From: Micromonospora cabrerizensis
GTDB lineage: Bacteria; Actinomycetota; Actinomycetes; Mycobacteriales; Micromonosporaceae
Length of the DNA: 64,000 nucleotides
NCBI RefSeq assembly: GCF_022230955.1
Contig: NZ_JAKKFI010000046.1
Span: 1-64,000, forward strand
Direction of reading: 5' to 3'
Shown here piece by piece: positions 1-8,567 of the stretch. A model generated the notes under the pieces. It did not search any database. It worked only from the letters and a program-made list of their open reading frames with translations, and was not told where the DNA came from. Within the stretch, counting starts at the first letter, position 1; the number at the start of each line of letters is the position of its first letter. Both the position numbers and the translations under genes were made by a program.

Positions 1-935
1 GCCTGCCCGCCGGAGAACGTGTCACCTCGGATGAGTGGCCGGCCCAGCGCGTCGTGGAATGGCCCGGTGGGGCTGTCGGCCACCGCGACGCCCAGGTGTT
101 TGGTGGTGTTGCCGCTGGCCGCGCCGCCGCTGAAGTACAGGTAGTAGCGGCCGTTGGCGCTCGCCACCGCCGGCGCCCAGGCCGAGTTGTCCGCCCAGGA
201 CACGTCCGGGCCGTGATCGAGGATCACGCCGTGGTCGGTCCAGTTGACCAGGTCGGTGGAGGAGAACGCCTTGTAGTAGCTGCCGGCCCAGCTCGCGTAG
301 CCGTCAGTGGTCGGGTACAGGTAGTAGCGACCGTTGAAGGCGGCGATGTGCGGGTCGGCGAAGAGGCCCGGGATCACCGGGCCTCTGGTGGTCCTGGGCG
401 CCCAGGGCGCGACGAGGCGGAAGGAGCTGTCCGCCCGAAACGTGGCCGTGTCCTGGTAGGCGTCGAGCCAGAGCGCGAAGTCGCGGTGCCGGATGCGCCG
501 GTTCGGGTAGTTGTACGAGGTCAGCGTCACCGATCCGGCGACCGATCCCTCCACCGCGCAGAATGTGGCGTCGGCTCGGAACGTCGCGTCACCGGCGTTG
601 GGGTCGATCCGCAGCCGGTAGTCGCGGTGCCGCAGGAACATGCCGTTCTTGGTCTGGAACGAGTAGCAGGCGGGTGATGCCAGACCGTTGACCACTGTGA
701 AGGTGGCATCGAGCTTGACCTGGTTGGCGCTGCCGGAGGTCACCGGATCGAGTTGCCCGAGGTAGTCGACGTGCCGCACGTACCGTCCGGGCTGGTTGAC
801 CGCCTCCAGGGAGACGGCACCGGTCGGCAGCGTGGCGGCCTGCGCCGGTCCGTCGGCGACCACCACGAGAGCGGCGGCGGCCACGGCGGAGAGGGCCAGG
901 ATCCGGATGCGGACGTAGCCGTTGGCCAGGGTCAC
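1..935 (-). CDS. Secreted AbfB-domain GH43 glycoside hydrolase, 3' part outside window
   Basis: The gene runs off the left edge, so only about the first 311 codons are visible. GTG at 935 follows a strong GGAGGAG ribosome site. Residues 1-33 look like a signal peptide ending near AQA. Residues about 40-170 match an arabinose-binding AbfB domain, with repeated RYVRH/FLRHRDY/RIRHRDF beta-trefoil motifs. From about residue 185 a five-bladed GH43 fold begins: FADPHIAAFNGRYYLYPT holds the expected first catalytic Asp, followed by WAPAVASANGRYYLYFSGG. By family this is an extracellular arabinan- or arabinoxylan-active enzyme. Having AbfB ahead of the catalytic domain is less usual than behind it. 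The catalytic acid cannot be checked because the C-terminus is missing. A LacI-type palindrome lies 26 bp upstream. Confidence 0.88.
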   Translation of the reverse strand, partial: MTLANGYVRIRILALSAVAAAALVVVADGPAQAATLPTGAVSLEAVNQPGRYVRHVDYLGQLDPVTSGSANQVKLDATFTVVNGLASPACYSFQTKNGMFLRHRDYRLRIDPNAGDATFRADATFCAVEGSVAGSVTLTSYNYPNRRIRHRDFALWLDAYQDTATFRADSSFRLVAPWAPRTTRGPVIPGLFADPHIAAFNGRYYLYPTTDGYASWAGSYYKAFSSTDLVNWTDHGVILDHGPDVSWADNSAWAPAVASANGRYYLYFSGGAASGNTTKHLGVAVADSPTGPFHDALGRPLIRGDTFSGGQ

Positions 936-960
936 GACTCCTCCTCCGGGCGACCATCAA

Positions 961-974
961 TGTTAGCGTTAACA
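961..974. promoter_or_regulatory. Candidate LacI-family operator upstream of GH43 gene
   Basis: TGTTAGCGTTAACA has arms TGTTA/TAACA around GCGT and lies 26-39 bp upstream of the GH43 start codon. This is the shape of the operators of LacI-type sugar regulators in actinomycetes. A second copy of the left half, TGTTAGCG, occurs at 1107-1114. No LacI gene lies in the window, so the regulator would be encoded elsewhere. The function is inferred from position and shape only. Confidence 0.5.
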
Positions 975-1194
975 AGATCAAACCGTGCGTGGCTCGGGGT
1001 CAAGATGGTTTTGCGCGACGGGCAACCTGCCGAACGGGACAACACTGGTGCGCCGAGCGGTACAGGCACAATGTGTTCTGCTCGTTAAGTGCGCGTTGCG
1101 GACCAGTGTTAGCGATCGCATCAACGGGTGTCAAGGATCGACCAATCTCGTTTTCCTTGATCGCGCCGCCACGGGCGGGCGCTATCGTTCTGGC

Positions 1195-1677
1195 ATGGTG
1201 CTCACGTCATCCGATGCCATCGGTGCCGCCTTCCTCGCCGACGAGCCGGCCGACGGCGTCGACCTCAGCCTGTTCGGACAGTTCACCGGCTCCTGGGCGT
1301 TGGACTGCACGGAGTACGGCCCCGACGGGTCCTCGACCGTTCGACGAGGCGAGTGGCACTTCGGGTACGCCCTGGGCGGCCGGGCCACCACCGATGTCTG
1401 GATCCTGCCGGGCGTCGAACACGGCGTCAGCGTGCGATTCCCCGATCCCACCGCCGGCGCCGGGGTCTGGCGCTCGACGTGGGTGGGACCGGGACGGCGT
1501 CGAACTCACACATTCCTGGCCGCCCGTGTCGGCGACCAGATCGTGCTCGACGGCGGCGACCTCCGCTGGACCTTCTCGGACATCGAGGCAGACGAGTTCC
1601 GCTGGCGCAACGAGGCACGACAACCCGATGGCACGTGGCGACGTGAGCAGACGTTCCGGGTGTGGCGGCAGACCTGA
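1195..1677 (+). CDS. Small conserved hypothetical protein, lipocalin-like beta fold suspected
   Basis: This is a 160-residue soluble protein with no signal or membrane segment. It is rich in Trp/Phe/Gly beta-strand motifs such as LFGQFTGSWALDCTEY, GEWHFGYALGGRATTDVW and GVWRSTWVGPG. These resemble the DUF1579/FABP-like barrels used as heme or small-ligand binders, but I cannot assign a family firmly. ATG 1195 is preferred over longer frames. A TATCGT -10 element (1183-1188) ends 6 nt before it, which indicates a leaderless transcript, and the coding character begins there. The ORF ends just before a decayed membrane-protein gene. Confidence 0.7.
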   Translation: MVLTSSDAIGAAFLADEPADGVDLSLFGQFTGSWALDCTEYGPDGSSTVRRGEWHFGYALGGRATTDVWILPGVEHGVSVRFPDPTAGAGVWRSTWVGPGRRRTHTFLAARVGDQIVLDGGDLRWTFSDIEADEFRWRNEARQPDGTWRREQTFRVWRQT

Positions 1678-1719
1678 TCCTCCGCAGCCGAAGTCTCTCC
1701 TGCCGGGTCTCCCAGGGGC

Positions 1720-2110
1720 CTGCTCGGCTCGGACTATCCGTACCGCCTGGATCGCGGCGGCCCTCACCGGCCTGTTCGGTGTCGCCCTCATCGCCTTCGG
1801 GCTGTTCGTCACCGACGTCGCTGGGCAGGCCCAGCGCAGCTGGCACGGCATCGCGCACCACGCCGCCGGCAGCGTGGCGTTCCTGTCCCTGCCGCTGCTG
1901 ACCTTCACCTGGGCACTCCACGCGGCCCACCGTCGGTCCTGTGTCTGGGCGCCAACAAGCACGGTCGCCCGCGTGACCATGCTTGTCCTCATCCAGGGCC
2001 TGGCCATCGCCGAATACCGCGGCCTGTGCCAGCGCCTCACCATCGGAGCTGGCTGGACCTGGATCACCGCCTTCGCCCTGCACCTCCGTCGCGCGACGCC
2101 CGTTTGGCCA
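1720..2110 (+). pseudogene. Remnant of a DUF998-type membrane protein
   Basis: One frame encodes hydrophobic segments typical of the DUF998 family: AWIAAALTGLFGVALIAFGLF, then HGIAHHAAGSVAFLSLPLLTF, then ARVTMLVLIQGLAIAEY and TIGAGWTWITAFALHL. Family members are about 200-230 residues with six helices. Only about 120-130 residues of the C-terminal half are present, with no start codon or ribosome site of their own, and the frame runs into unrelated sequence before stopping at 2221. I read it as a gene that lost its 5' half. The rest of the stretch to 2343 holds nothing I recognise. Confidence 0.45.
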
Positions 2111-2343
2111 GGTGCGGCAGCAGATCGCCGCGGTCCCGGGCGGCGTCGGTGGCACGAGAGTTCCTGGTGTCAGGCGGTGGCGAGTCGGACAACGTCCCGT
2201 CGGTGCCCCAGCCCGCCGTAAGCTCCTCGCGGGCCGCGGTCATTTGCCGGCCGACATCCCGTGTGTTCGACCGAGAGGGTAGTCAGATCCGGTGTCCGGT
2301 CCGGCTGCACCTGGCCAGCGTTCAGGGCGGTGACCAGCTGGGG

Positions 2344-3378
2344 TCAGCGGGTTTTCTCAAACCAGGCCGCGACCAACTCCAGCGGGCGGCGGCGACCGGT
2401 GAACATCGTGACCGTGTTACGGAGGTCGTAGGTCTGGCGGGTATCCGTGGGCGTGGTTATGAGGTGGTTGAGCATAAAGGGGGCTAACCAGAAGTACTTC
2501 GCGGCGCCGGTGAGTTGGATGGCACGGCGGACGGTAGCGGCGTCCACCGCGCCGGCGAGGCCGCGAAGGTAGCCGGTGGTGACCAGTTCGACGACCTCGT
2601 CGATCAGGACCAGGTCGACCAGGCCGTCGAAGAACGTGTCGAGGATGAGGTTGGCGGCGTCCTCGCCGAGTGGACCTGGGCCGACGAAGCTCCAGTCCAG
2701 CAGCACCGGCCCCGAGTCGTCGACGATCAGGTTCGTCGGCCAGACGTCGTGGTGGCAGAGGGTGCGGGGCAGCTCATCCGTGGCACGCAGCACGTCGTAC
2801 CGGCGGAGCCAAAGCTCTCGTAGGCTGGCCCGCAGGTCGTGCGGCCAGGCCGAGGCCGCGGTGGGATGGTCCCAGGGGATCGGTTCGGTGACGGGGCGGG
2901 TCGTGGTGTAGTCGCGCAGCCAGTCGCGGGACAACCATGGCTCGGTGGGGCGCCGGCGCAGCCAAAACGCGTGCCCAGCGCCGAGCCGCTCGGCGAAGTC
3001 GCCAAGCGTCGCGGGCGTTGCCGCGGTGCCTGGCACACCGTCGACGTGCTCCAGCCACAGCGCGACCGACCCGTCGGGCCGGTCCGTCCACTCCAGCAGG
3101 GCCGGAGCGCGGATGCCCGCCGCCGAATAGGCAGTCTCCGCCAGCCCATCGCGGTAGGCCAGGGCTTCTCGCTGCCAGTAGTTCCAGTGGCCCTGGTCGG
3201 TGCTCGCCGCCCAGTGCGCGGGCACCCCGTTCCGGCCAGGCGGGGCCGCGATCTTCAAGATCGTATTCCGGCTATCGCGGTTCACCCGCCAGATACCACC
3301 GGTCGCCCCGTTGAGTGAGTTATGAGTCAGCAGCTCGGCCTCCGACTGCCGCCCCACGAGATCACCAGGCGGGTTCAT
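2344..3378 (-). CDS. APH-family phosphotransferase-like protein
   Basis: A 344-residue protein with the aminoglycoside phosphotransferase/choline kinase fold. The catalytic loop is LCHHDVWPTNLIVDD (H-D-x4-N, near residue 210), and the metal loop VLLDWSFVGPGPLGEDAANL follows about 20 residues later. The N-lobe has a Lys-bearing strand (NTILKIAAPP). No helix-turn-helix or membrane part is present. Such stand-alone APH proteins phosphorylate small alcohols or antibiotics, and the substrate is not predictable here. The gene is isolated, with no linked resistance or transport genes. Confidence 0.85.
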   Translation of the reverse strand: MNPPGDLVGRQSEAELLTHNSLNGATGGIWRVNRDSRNTILKIAAPPGRNGVPAHWAASTDQGHWNYWQREALAYRDGLAETAYSAAGIRAPALLEWTDRPDGSVALWLEHVDGVPGTAATPATLGDFAERLGAGHAFWLRRRPTEPWLSRDWLRDYTTTRPVTEPIPWDHPTAASAWPHDLRASLRELWLRRYDVLRATDELPRTLCHHDVWPTNLIVDDSGPVLLDWSFVGPGPLGEDAANLILDTFFDGLVDLVLIDEVVELVTTGYLRGLAGAVDAATVRRAIQLTGAAKYFWLAPFMLNHLITTPTDTRQTYDLRNTVTMFTGRRRPLELVAAWFEKTR

Positions 3379-3569
3379 CAGCGCATCCTATGTACCGCTC
3401 TCGGCTGGACGCTGGCCAACCCGCCGGGCTTGGTCGGTCACCCACGGGGTGAGACGCGACTATCGACGCTCTGTCGGCCCTCCGCCGGAGCAGTGAGCAG
3501 GGCTTCCGAGGGTCACCGTCCGGAAATGTCAGCGTCGTCTGCAAGGCTGCTGCGCGATAAATGCCACCA

Positions 3570-3732
3570 CGTCCTGCAACACAGCGCACCCGGCAGCCAC
3601 GGTGAGCAACTCGCGATCCGCGTCGTCCCGGGAACAGGCTCCGGTGACCTCACCGGGCTCGCGGGAGCTTTCGAGATCATCCAGTCCGACGACGGCGGCC
3701 ACTCCTACGTCTTGGAGTACACCCTGGCCTGA
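3570..3732 (+). pseudogene. 3' remnant of a DUF3224-family gene
   Basis: About 50 codons ending at 3732 read HHVLQHSAPGSHGEQLAIRV followed by VPGTGSGDLTGLAGAFEI and DGGHSYVLEYTLA. This is the C-terminal signature of DUF3224 proteins (VVPGSGTGEL-GL-G, DG-H-Y-LDY-L). The N-terminal two thirds of the expected roughly 130-residue barrel are absent; the upstream codons of the same frame (3322-3570) bear no resemblance and overlap the start of the opposite APH gene. The remaining intergenic bases from 3379 show nothing else. Confidence 0.5.
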
Positions 3733-3823
3733 CGCACGCAGGCGTCGCCGTCTTCTGGGTGTGGCGTCTGCCCCCGGCGCACAAACCGCTCCAGAAACTC
3801 GTGGCCGGCCGAAGGCGGGCGCG

Positions 3824-4699
3824 TCAGTTCTGGATGGAGAATGTCGCGACGACACCGTTGTGGTCGGATTTGGTGCCCCCGACTATGTCGTAGCCGGTCA
3901 TCCACATCAGCTGGTACTCGGGCAGCCGCTTCCAGAAGTAGACGTAGTCGATATGTCGGTTGCCGTGGGTTCCGGTGCCCTTCTCGCCGTAGAGGTTGTA
4001 GTTGGAGCGCAGATTCGGCAGCTCGCTGGCCTCGAAGACCTGCCACGGGAACTTCGCGTACCCGTAGCTCCGGTCGGCGCTGAAGTCGACGTTGAGGTCT
4101 CCGCTCACGATGACCTGGCCCTCGTCCTGCTTGTCGACCGCCAGGTCCTTGAGGCCGCGGAAGTGCGCCTCGGCGCATCTGGTGCGCGGCAGATCCTCGG
4201 GCCGGCCGGCGTTTTCGATGCCGGCCACCGCGTGGGCGTTGATGTGGGTCACGTTGCGGCCACTGGCCTTGTGCCGGTACTTGACCCAGTTGTTGTACCG
4301 CGCGGGCGGCACCTCGCCGGGGCCGTTGGTGTCACAGACGAAGATCGACCCCTTGTCGAGTACGTCGAACATGCTCTTCCTGGCGATCAACGCTTCGCCA
4401 GCCTGGTTGGTCCCGCCCGGCGCGTACAACCACCAGCCGTTGTCGGCCGCCCAGCTCTCCAGGAACGCCTTGCGGGCACCGACCTCGTTGAGACCGACGA
4501 GGTCTGCCTTGGACGCGATCAGGTTCAGGTCGTGCACGAAGTCGGCCTGGCTCAGCCCGTAGAAGATGTTCAGCGTCGCCGCCTTGAAGCCCGCGCTCGC
4601 GGCAGCCGCAGGGGCCGGCGGCAGCAGGGCCGCCACCAGCGCGACCGCAACCGCGAGAGCGCCCAGGGCGCGGGCCTGCCAGTCCGTTGTCCTGCGCAT
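3824..4699 (-). CDS. Secreted endonuclease/exonuclease/phosphatase-family protein
   Basis: A 291-residue protein. The start is the ATG at 4699, chosen because GGAGGG sits 7 nt upstream; a longer frame to 4741 lacks a site. Residues 1-35 form a signal peptide (MRRTTDWQARALGALAVAVAL...AAAA). The mature part has the EEP order: KAATLNIFYG (Asn of motif 1), DLVGLNEVGA (Glu metal ligand), THINAHAVAG, VSGDLNVDF (D-x-N), then HGNRHIDYVYF and KSDHNGVVATF (C-terminal Asp-His pair). All catalytic residues appear intact. By family it is an extracellular Mg-dependent nuclease or phosphodiesterase/sphingomyelinase-like enzyme. Confidence 0.85.
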   Translation of the reverse strand: MRRTTDWQARALGALAVAVALVAALLPPAPAAAASAGFKAATLNIFYGLSQADFVHDLNLIASKADLVGLNEVGARKAFLESWAADNGWWLYAPGGTNQAGEALIARKSMFDVLDKGSIFVCDTNGPGEVPPARYNNWVKYRHKASGRNVTHINAHAVAGIENAGRPEDLPRTRCAEAHFRGLKDLAVDKQDEGQVIVSGDLNVDFSADRSYGYAKFPWQVFEASELPNLRSNYNLYGEKGTGTHGNRHIDYVYFWKRLPEYQLMWMTGYDIVGGTKSDHNGVVATFSIQN

Positions 4700-5025
4700 C
4701 GACGTCCCTCCGCACAAACCGCCGTCGGTGGCGGCCAACAAACCCTATCGATTCAAGTCGACGCGACACCGAACGTCCGGTAACGAAGGATCGACAGACC
4801 TGGGTCGTCCGAAGGGCAACTCGGGGTCGTCCACGTGCCGTTCGCCGACCCCCTACTGTCCGGTGGGCGCGCCACCGTCCTCGACGCCGCCCGCAATGCC
4901 GATTGGCGGCCGGTCGGCGGCGGCACATGGTCGTCATCGAGGGGCCGCGCTCCTCCACCCGCGCCGAATCGGTGTGGCACGCTGGTGACGCCGCCGCGCC
5001 GGGCGGGCCGCAGCGGACGGCGCTG
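4700..5025. other. Intergenic stretch without recognised gene
   Basis: These 326 bp separate the RiPP cluster's last gene from the secreted EEP gene, both on the minus strand. The reading frames here look non-coding. The promoter of the EEP gene must lie in the left part, but I could not single out a convincing -35/-10 pair. Confidence 0.5.
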
Positions 5026-7158
5026 TCAGCCCGCCGGCTCGGGCGGGGCCGGCAGCCGGTGCCGCCGGATCAGCCGCTGCCCGATGAAGGTCCGCCAGAC
5101 CCGGTCCGCGACTGTCGGCTCGACGATCCAGAGCCGACGCTGCGCCTCGGCGAGGGTGAGCGGCGCATTGAACAGATCCAGGAACAGCCGACTGCTGCGG
5201 TTGAGCGCGAACACCTGACCGTCGACCCGGCGGAACAGGTGCCGGTCCGCCGGCAGGTCGCCGGGGACGCCCTCCTGCTCGTCGGACCGGATCCGCCGGT
5301 ACGCCTCCCAGACCTGCTCGTCGTCGCGGTCCACGAAGGAGCCGTTCGCGAGGAACTCGGTCTGGTCGTCGGTGTCGTGCCGAACCCGGTCGTGGGCGAG
5401 GACGCCACGCACGGCCGTGCCGTACCGGTCGTGGTAGAAGAACGTGTGCGGGGTGTCGGTGCTGCCCAGCCACGGACGGTGGTAGTGCCCGGGGTTCAGG
5501 CCGGCCTTGGCCTGGGCGACCTCGGCCTGCGCCGCCTCGGTCACCGGCTCGTCGTACTTGAGCATCCGGACGATGTCCGACCCCTCCACCGGCCGTACGT
5601 TGGTGAGGCCGAACCGGTCCGGCTCCTTGGCGACGATGGCACCCGGGGTCAGCATGAAGTCGCCGAGCCCGCCGAGGGTCCACAGGTCCGGGTTGTCACG
5701 CAGGAAGTTGACGCTGTCCAGCGCCTCTTCGCGGGTCTCGGTGGGAAAGCCGGTGAAGCCCATCATCTGCACACCGATGTTGGCCTTGGTCATCGCCATC
5801 ATGGTGCGTCGTGCCTGCTCCGGCTTCGTGCCCTTGTCGATCAGGTCGAGGATGCGCTGGTTACCGGACTCGAAGCCGACCGAGATGGCCACGCAGCCAC
5901 TGCGCCTCAACAACTCGCAGCGCTCGTCCGACCAGTACTTCTCCAGCCGGATCTCGGCACCCCACCGGAAGTCCAGCCCTCGCTCGACGACCCGCTCGGC
6001 GAAACGCAGGATGGTCGCGGGAGCGAGCACGTCGACCGAGAAGTAGATGAACTTGGCGAACTTCGACAGCTCGGTGACGTCCGCGACCATGGTGTCCACC
6101 GTGTCCTGCCGCCACGGGCTGGTCGGGCCGTCGGTGTTCAGGCCGTAGTCGCAGAACGTGCACTTGTTCCAGTAGCAGCCTCGGCTCGGCGAGTAGTAGA
6201 CGAACCGCTCCGGGCTGAGGTAGAGGTCCCAGGGCAGGCCGGAGAAGTCCGGCACCGGCACCTGCGCCAGGCGCTCGTAGCGCAGGGGCAGTTGACGCTG
6301 GCGACCGTACTTGGGGTGCAGCCGGACGTTGGGGTGCCCGGCCGGCAGCGTGCCCGCCGCCACCGCGTCCAGGATCTCCGTGTACGCGCTCTCCCCCTCC
6401 CCGACCACGATCGTGTCGAAGTCGGCCAGCACCTGGAAGACGTACTCGGGTTTGCTGGCGCACTTCCAGACGTCGGAGATCTCCGTGCCGCCCGCGATGA
6501 GGAAGACGTCCGGGCAGGCCTGCCGGATGAGTCGGGCGATCCAGAGCGCGAACGGCAGCTGCCACTGGTAGGTGGCGCTGATGCCGATCACCTGGTGCCC
6601 TCCGGCGGCCAGCCGCGGGATCAGCACGTCCTCGTAGTACGGCAGGAAGGGACGGTTGAGCCGCGCGAGCAGTGCCTCGTCGGTCAGCGCCGCCACCGAG
6701 CCGATCGAGATCATCGGTGGCGGGTGGAGCCGGAAGCCGGCGTGGAACTGCCCGGGGAACCCGACCGTGCCGAGCGCGTCCATCCAGGAGATGACGCCCT
6801 CGACGGCGTCCTGGTAGTGCCGGTAGTCGTAGAACAGGGTCGGATCCTGCAACACCCCGATCGACCGGCGCAGTCGCTCCGGATCGGGGTCGGGCAGGCC
6901 GAGCTGGTTCGCCCGGGCCATCAGCGCGTCCGGGCCGCTGAGGTCGTCGATCGAGAGCCGGGACAGCTCCTTCCGCAGCCACTCGTAGGCCGATGGGGTG
7001 TACGAGTGGTGGAACGCCTCGATGTTGGCATCGATGATCTCCGCCGGCCGGTGCCCCTGCGCCCGGGCGTAGGAGTCGAGGTAGTTCAGGGAGTGGTATC
7101 CCGACGTGGGATCGGTCAGCGGGGGGTAGATCAGTGCCGCCTTCACGGTGCCGCTCAT
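5026..7158 (-). CDS. B12-binding-type radical SAM RiPP maturase with C-terminal RRE-like domain
   Basis: A 710-residue protein with ATG 7158 behind GGAGGAG, 11 bp after the TfuA gene stop. The N-terminal about 260 residues have the Rossmann-like cobalamin-binding architecture (AALIYPPLTDP..., VIGISATYQW, VFLIAGGTEIS, TIVVGEGESAYTEIL). The radical SAM core carries the cluster motif in SRGCYWNKCTFCDYG (C-x3-C-x2-C) and later SVGFESGNQRILDLIDKG. Residues about 635-700 (LFRRVDGQVFALNRSSRLFL...) look like a PqqD-type winged-helix RiPP recognition element. Related NHLP-linked radical SAM proteins methylate unactivated carbons or epimerise residues of the core peptide. Which of these occurs here is inference. 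It is the last gene of the minus-strand set starting at 10637. Confidence 0.85.
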   Translation of the reverse strand: MSGTVKAALIYPPLTDPTSGYHSLNYLDSYARAQGHRPAEIIDANIEAFHHSYTPSAYEWLRKELSRLSIDDLSGPDALMARANQLGLPDPDPERLRRSIGVLQDPTLFYDYRHYQDAVEGVISWMDALGTVGFPGQFHAGFRLHPPPMISIGSVAALTDEALLARLNRPFLPYYEDVLIPRLAAGGHQVIGISATYQWQLPFALWIARLIRQACPDVFLIAGGTEISDVWKCASKPEYVFQVLADFDTIVVGEGESAYTEILDAVAAGTLPAGHPNVRLHPKYGRQRQLPLRYERLAQVPVPDFSGLPWDLYLSPERFVYYSPSRGCYWNKCTFCDYGLNTDGPTSPWRQDTVDTMVADVTELSKFAKFIYFSVDVLAPATILRFAERVVERGLDFRWGAEIRLEKYWSDERCELLRRSGCVAISVGFESGNQRILDLIDKGTKPEQARRTMMAMTKANIGVQMMGFTGFPTETREEALDSVNFLRDNPDLWTLGGLGDFMLTPGAIVAKEPDRFGLTNVRPVEGSDIVRMLKYDEPVTEAAQAEVAQAKAGLNPGHYHRPWLGSTDTPHTFFYHDRYGTAVRGVLAHDRVRHDTDDQTEFLANGSFVDRDDEQVWEAYRRIRSDEQEGVPGDLPADRHLFRRVDGQVFALNRSSRLFLDLFNAPLTLAEAQRRLWIVEPTVADRVWRTFIGQRLIRRHRLPAPPEPAG

Positions 7159-7169
7159 CCGACTCCTCC

Positions 7170-8567
7170 TCAGCCGATCCGGGCCGCTGAACCGGCCAGG
7201 GTGTTCTCCTGCGCGCGCGTGGCCACCGCAGGCAGTCGCGGGGCACCGAACGCCTTGACGTACGCGACCAGCGGTTCGGCGGCGTACCGGAACGCCGCCA
7301 GGTCGACGAACCCCCGGTCCCACGCCGCCGCTTCCAGCCCGTCGGCGGCACAGCCCCACAGCCGCGCGAAGCACGCGTCGACGACCTCGGTGCGGAAGTG
7401 CAGCCGGCCACCCGGGCGGCGGTGCCCCGTCGTACGCGGAACGAGCGTCTCGTTCAGCGACGCCGCGGTCGCCGCGACCTGCCGTGCCGCGGCGAGCAAC
7501 GCGGGGGTACGCAGTGGCGCCGCGACCATCCACAGCGCGAGGCTGCGGTGTGGCGAGGTGCCGAACGCCCGTACCAGCACCCGCAGCACCGCCTCGCGGT
7601 CGTCGAGTGCCCGTTCGGAGTCGGTCAGCCAGTCCCACCCGCTCGGCGGCGCGGCGGTCAGCCCTCGCCGGCGGGCCACCTCCCGGGCGTGCTCCTCGAC
7701 CATCGGGTCGGCGATGTCGACCTCGGCCAACCCGGCCAGCACGCCCCGCCGGTGCCAGGCCGTCGACTCGGGGTGCAGCAGCATCAGCACCGTGGCGGCC
7801 TCCCGGTCGCTGACCCAGTGCCCGCCGACCGACTCTCCGGCGAACCGCGACCGCCAGGTGTCCAGGAAGCGGGTGTGCAGGTTGTCGATCGGCTGGTCGC
7901 CGGCATGCGCCGGACACAGCTCGGGAGCGTCGTCCGCGGCCATCGACAGCAGCAACCGCGCGTCGGTGCCCTTGGTGTCGCAGGGGTCCTGCCGGTGCCA
8001 CGTCAGGAACCGGTTCACCACGCCCGCCGCCTCGGGTGGCGCGCTGCGCTCCAGCGCCCGGTACGACCGCCGCCGGAAGGGCAGCTCCCGGCCGATGTCC
8101 AGCAGCAGCACCGCCTCGGCGTCGCTGAGCACGCCGGCCGCGACGGCGCGGCGCAGCGCCACCCGGATGTTCACCAGCGGGACACTCAGGGCCTGGTGGC
8201 CCTCCTCGGCGGGCCCGTGCACGACCGCCACCTCGTCGTCGCCCGTGACGATCCCGTCGCGGTAGAGCTGGAACACCTCGCCCACGCCACGCATCCCGAA
8301 CGGCCACAGCTCGGCGGCGCGCAGGGCGCCCATGCTGGCGGCGCCGGCCACGGTCACACCACGGTCGAGCAGGTCGAGAATCTCCCGGTGGCGGACCGGT
8401 GGGTGTTGCAGGAAGAACCCGTCGATGACGAGGACCCGGTCACCGGGTACGACGTCCAGGCGGAGCAGGTCGCCGTGCGCGACGGGCGGCAGCACCACCG
8501 CGTCGGGCAGCAGCCGACCGACCTCCTCGGCCGGCAGGCTCGGGCCGATGAAGACGACGTCAGTCAC
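7170..8567 (-). CDS. TfuA-like protein, YcaO partner
   Basis: A 465-residue protein with a TfuA core in the first about 200 residues: VVFIGPSLPAEEVGRLL, VLPPVAHGDLLRL, VLVIDGFFLQHPPVRHREIL and the signature GAASMGALRAAELWPFGM. The C-terminal half is longer than in minimal TfuA proteins and unassigned. The GTG start at 8567 overlaps the YcaO stop by 8 bp, so the two are translationally coupled. TfuA proteins work with a stand-alone YcaO to make backbone thioamides, for example in methyl-coenzyme M reductase and thioviridamide-type peptides, so a thioamidation role is inferred. The next gene is the radical SAM protein. Confidence 0.85.
   Translation of the reverse strand: MTDVVFIGPSLPAEEVGRLLPDAVVLPPVAHGDLLRLDVVPGDRVLVIDGFFLQHPPVRHREILDLLDRGVTVAGAASMGALRAAELWPFGMRGVGEVFQLYRDGIVTGDDEVAVVHGPAEEGHQALSVPLVNIRVALRRAVAAGVLSDAEAVLLLDIGRELPFRRRSYRALERSAPPEAAGVVNRFLTWHRQDPCDTKGTDARLLLSMAADDAPELCPAHAGDQPIDNLHTRFLDTWRSRFAGESVGGHWVSDREAATVLMLLHPESTAWHRRGVLAGLAEVDIADPMVEEHAREVARRRGLTAAPPSGWDWLTDSERALDDREAVLRVLVRAFGTSPHRSLALWMVAAPLRTPALLAAARQVAATAASLNETLVPRTTGHRRPGGRLHFRTEVVDACFARLWGCAADGLEAAAWDRGFVDLAAFRYAAEPLVAYVKAFGAPRLPAVATRAQENTLAGSAARIG

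Noticed and set aside
4687..8265. A 1192-codon plus-strand frame antisense to the radical SAM gene
   Set aside because: It has no family resemblance, and its composition mirrors the opposite coding frame.
5026..8307. A 1093-codon minus-strand frame covering the radical SAM gene and most of the TfuA gene
   Set aside because: Its first about 380 codons are Arg/Gly/Ala-rich shadow sequence opposite the TfuA frame. The conserved protein starts at ATG 7158 behind a strong ribosome site.
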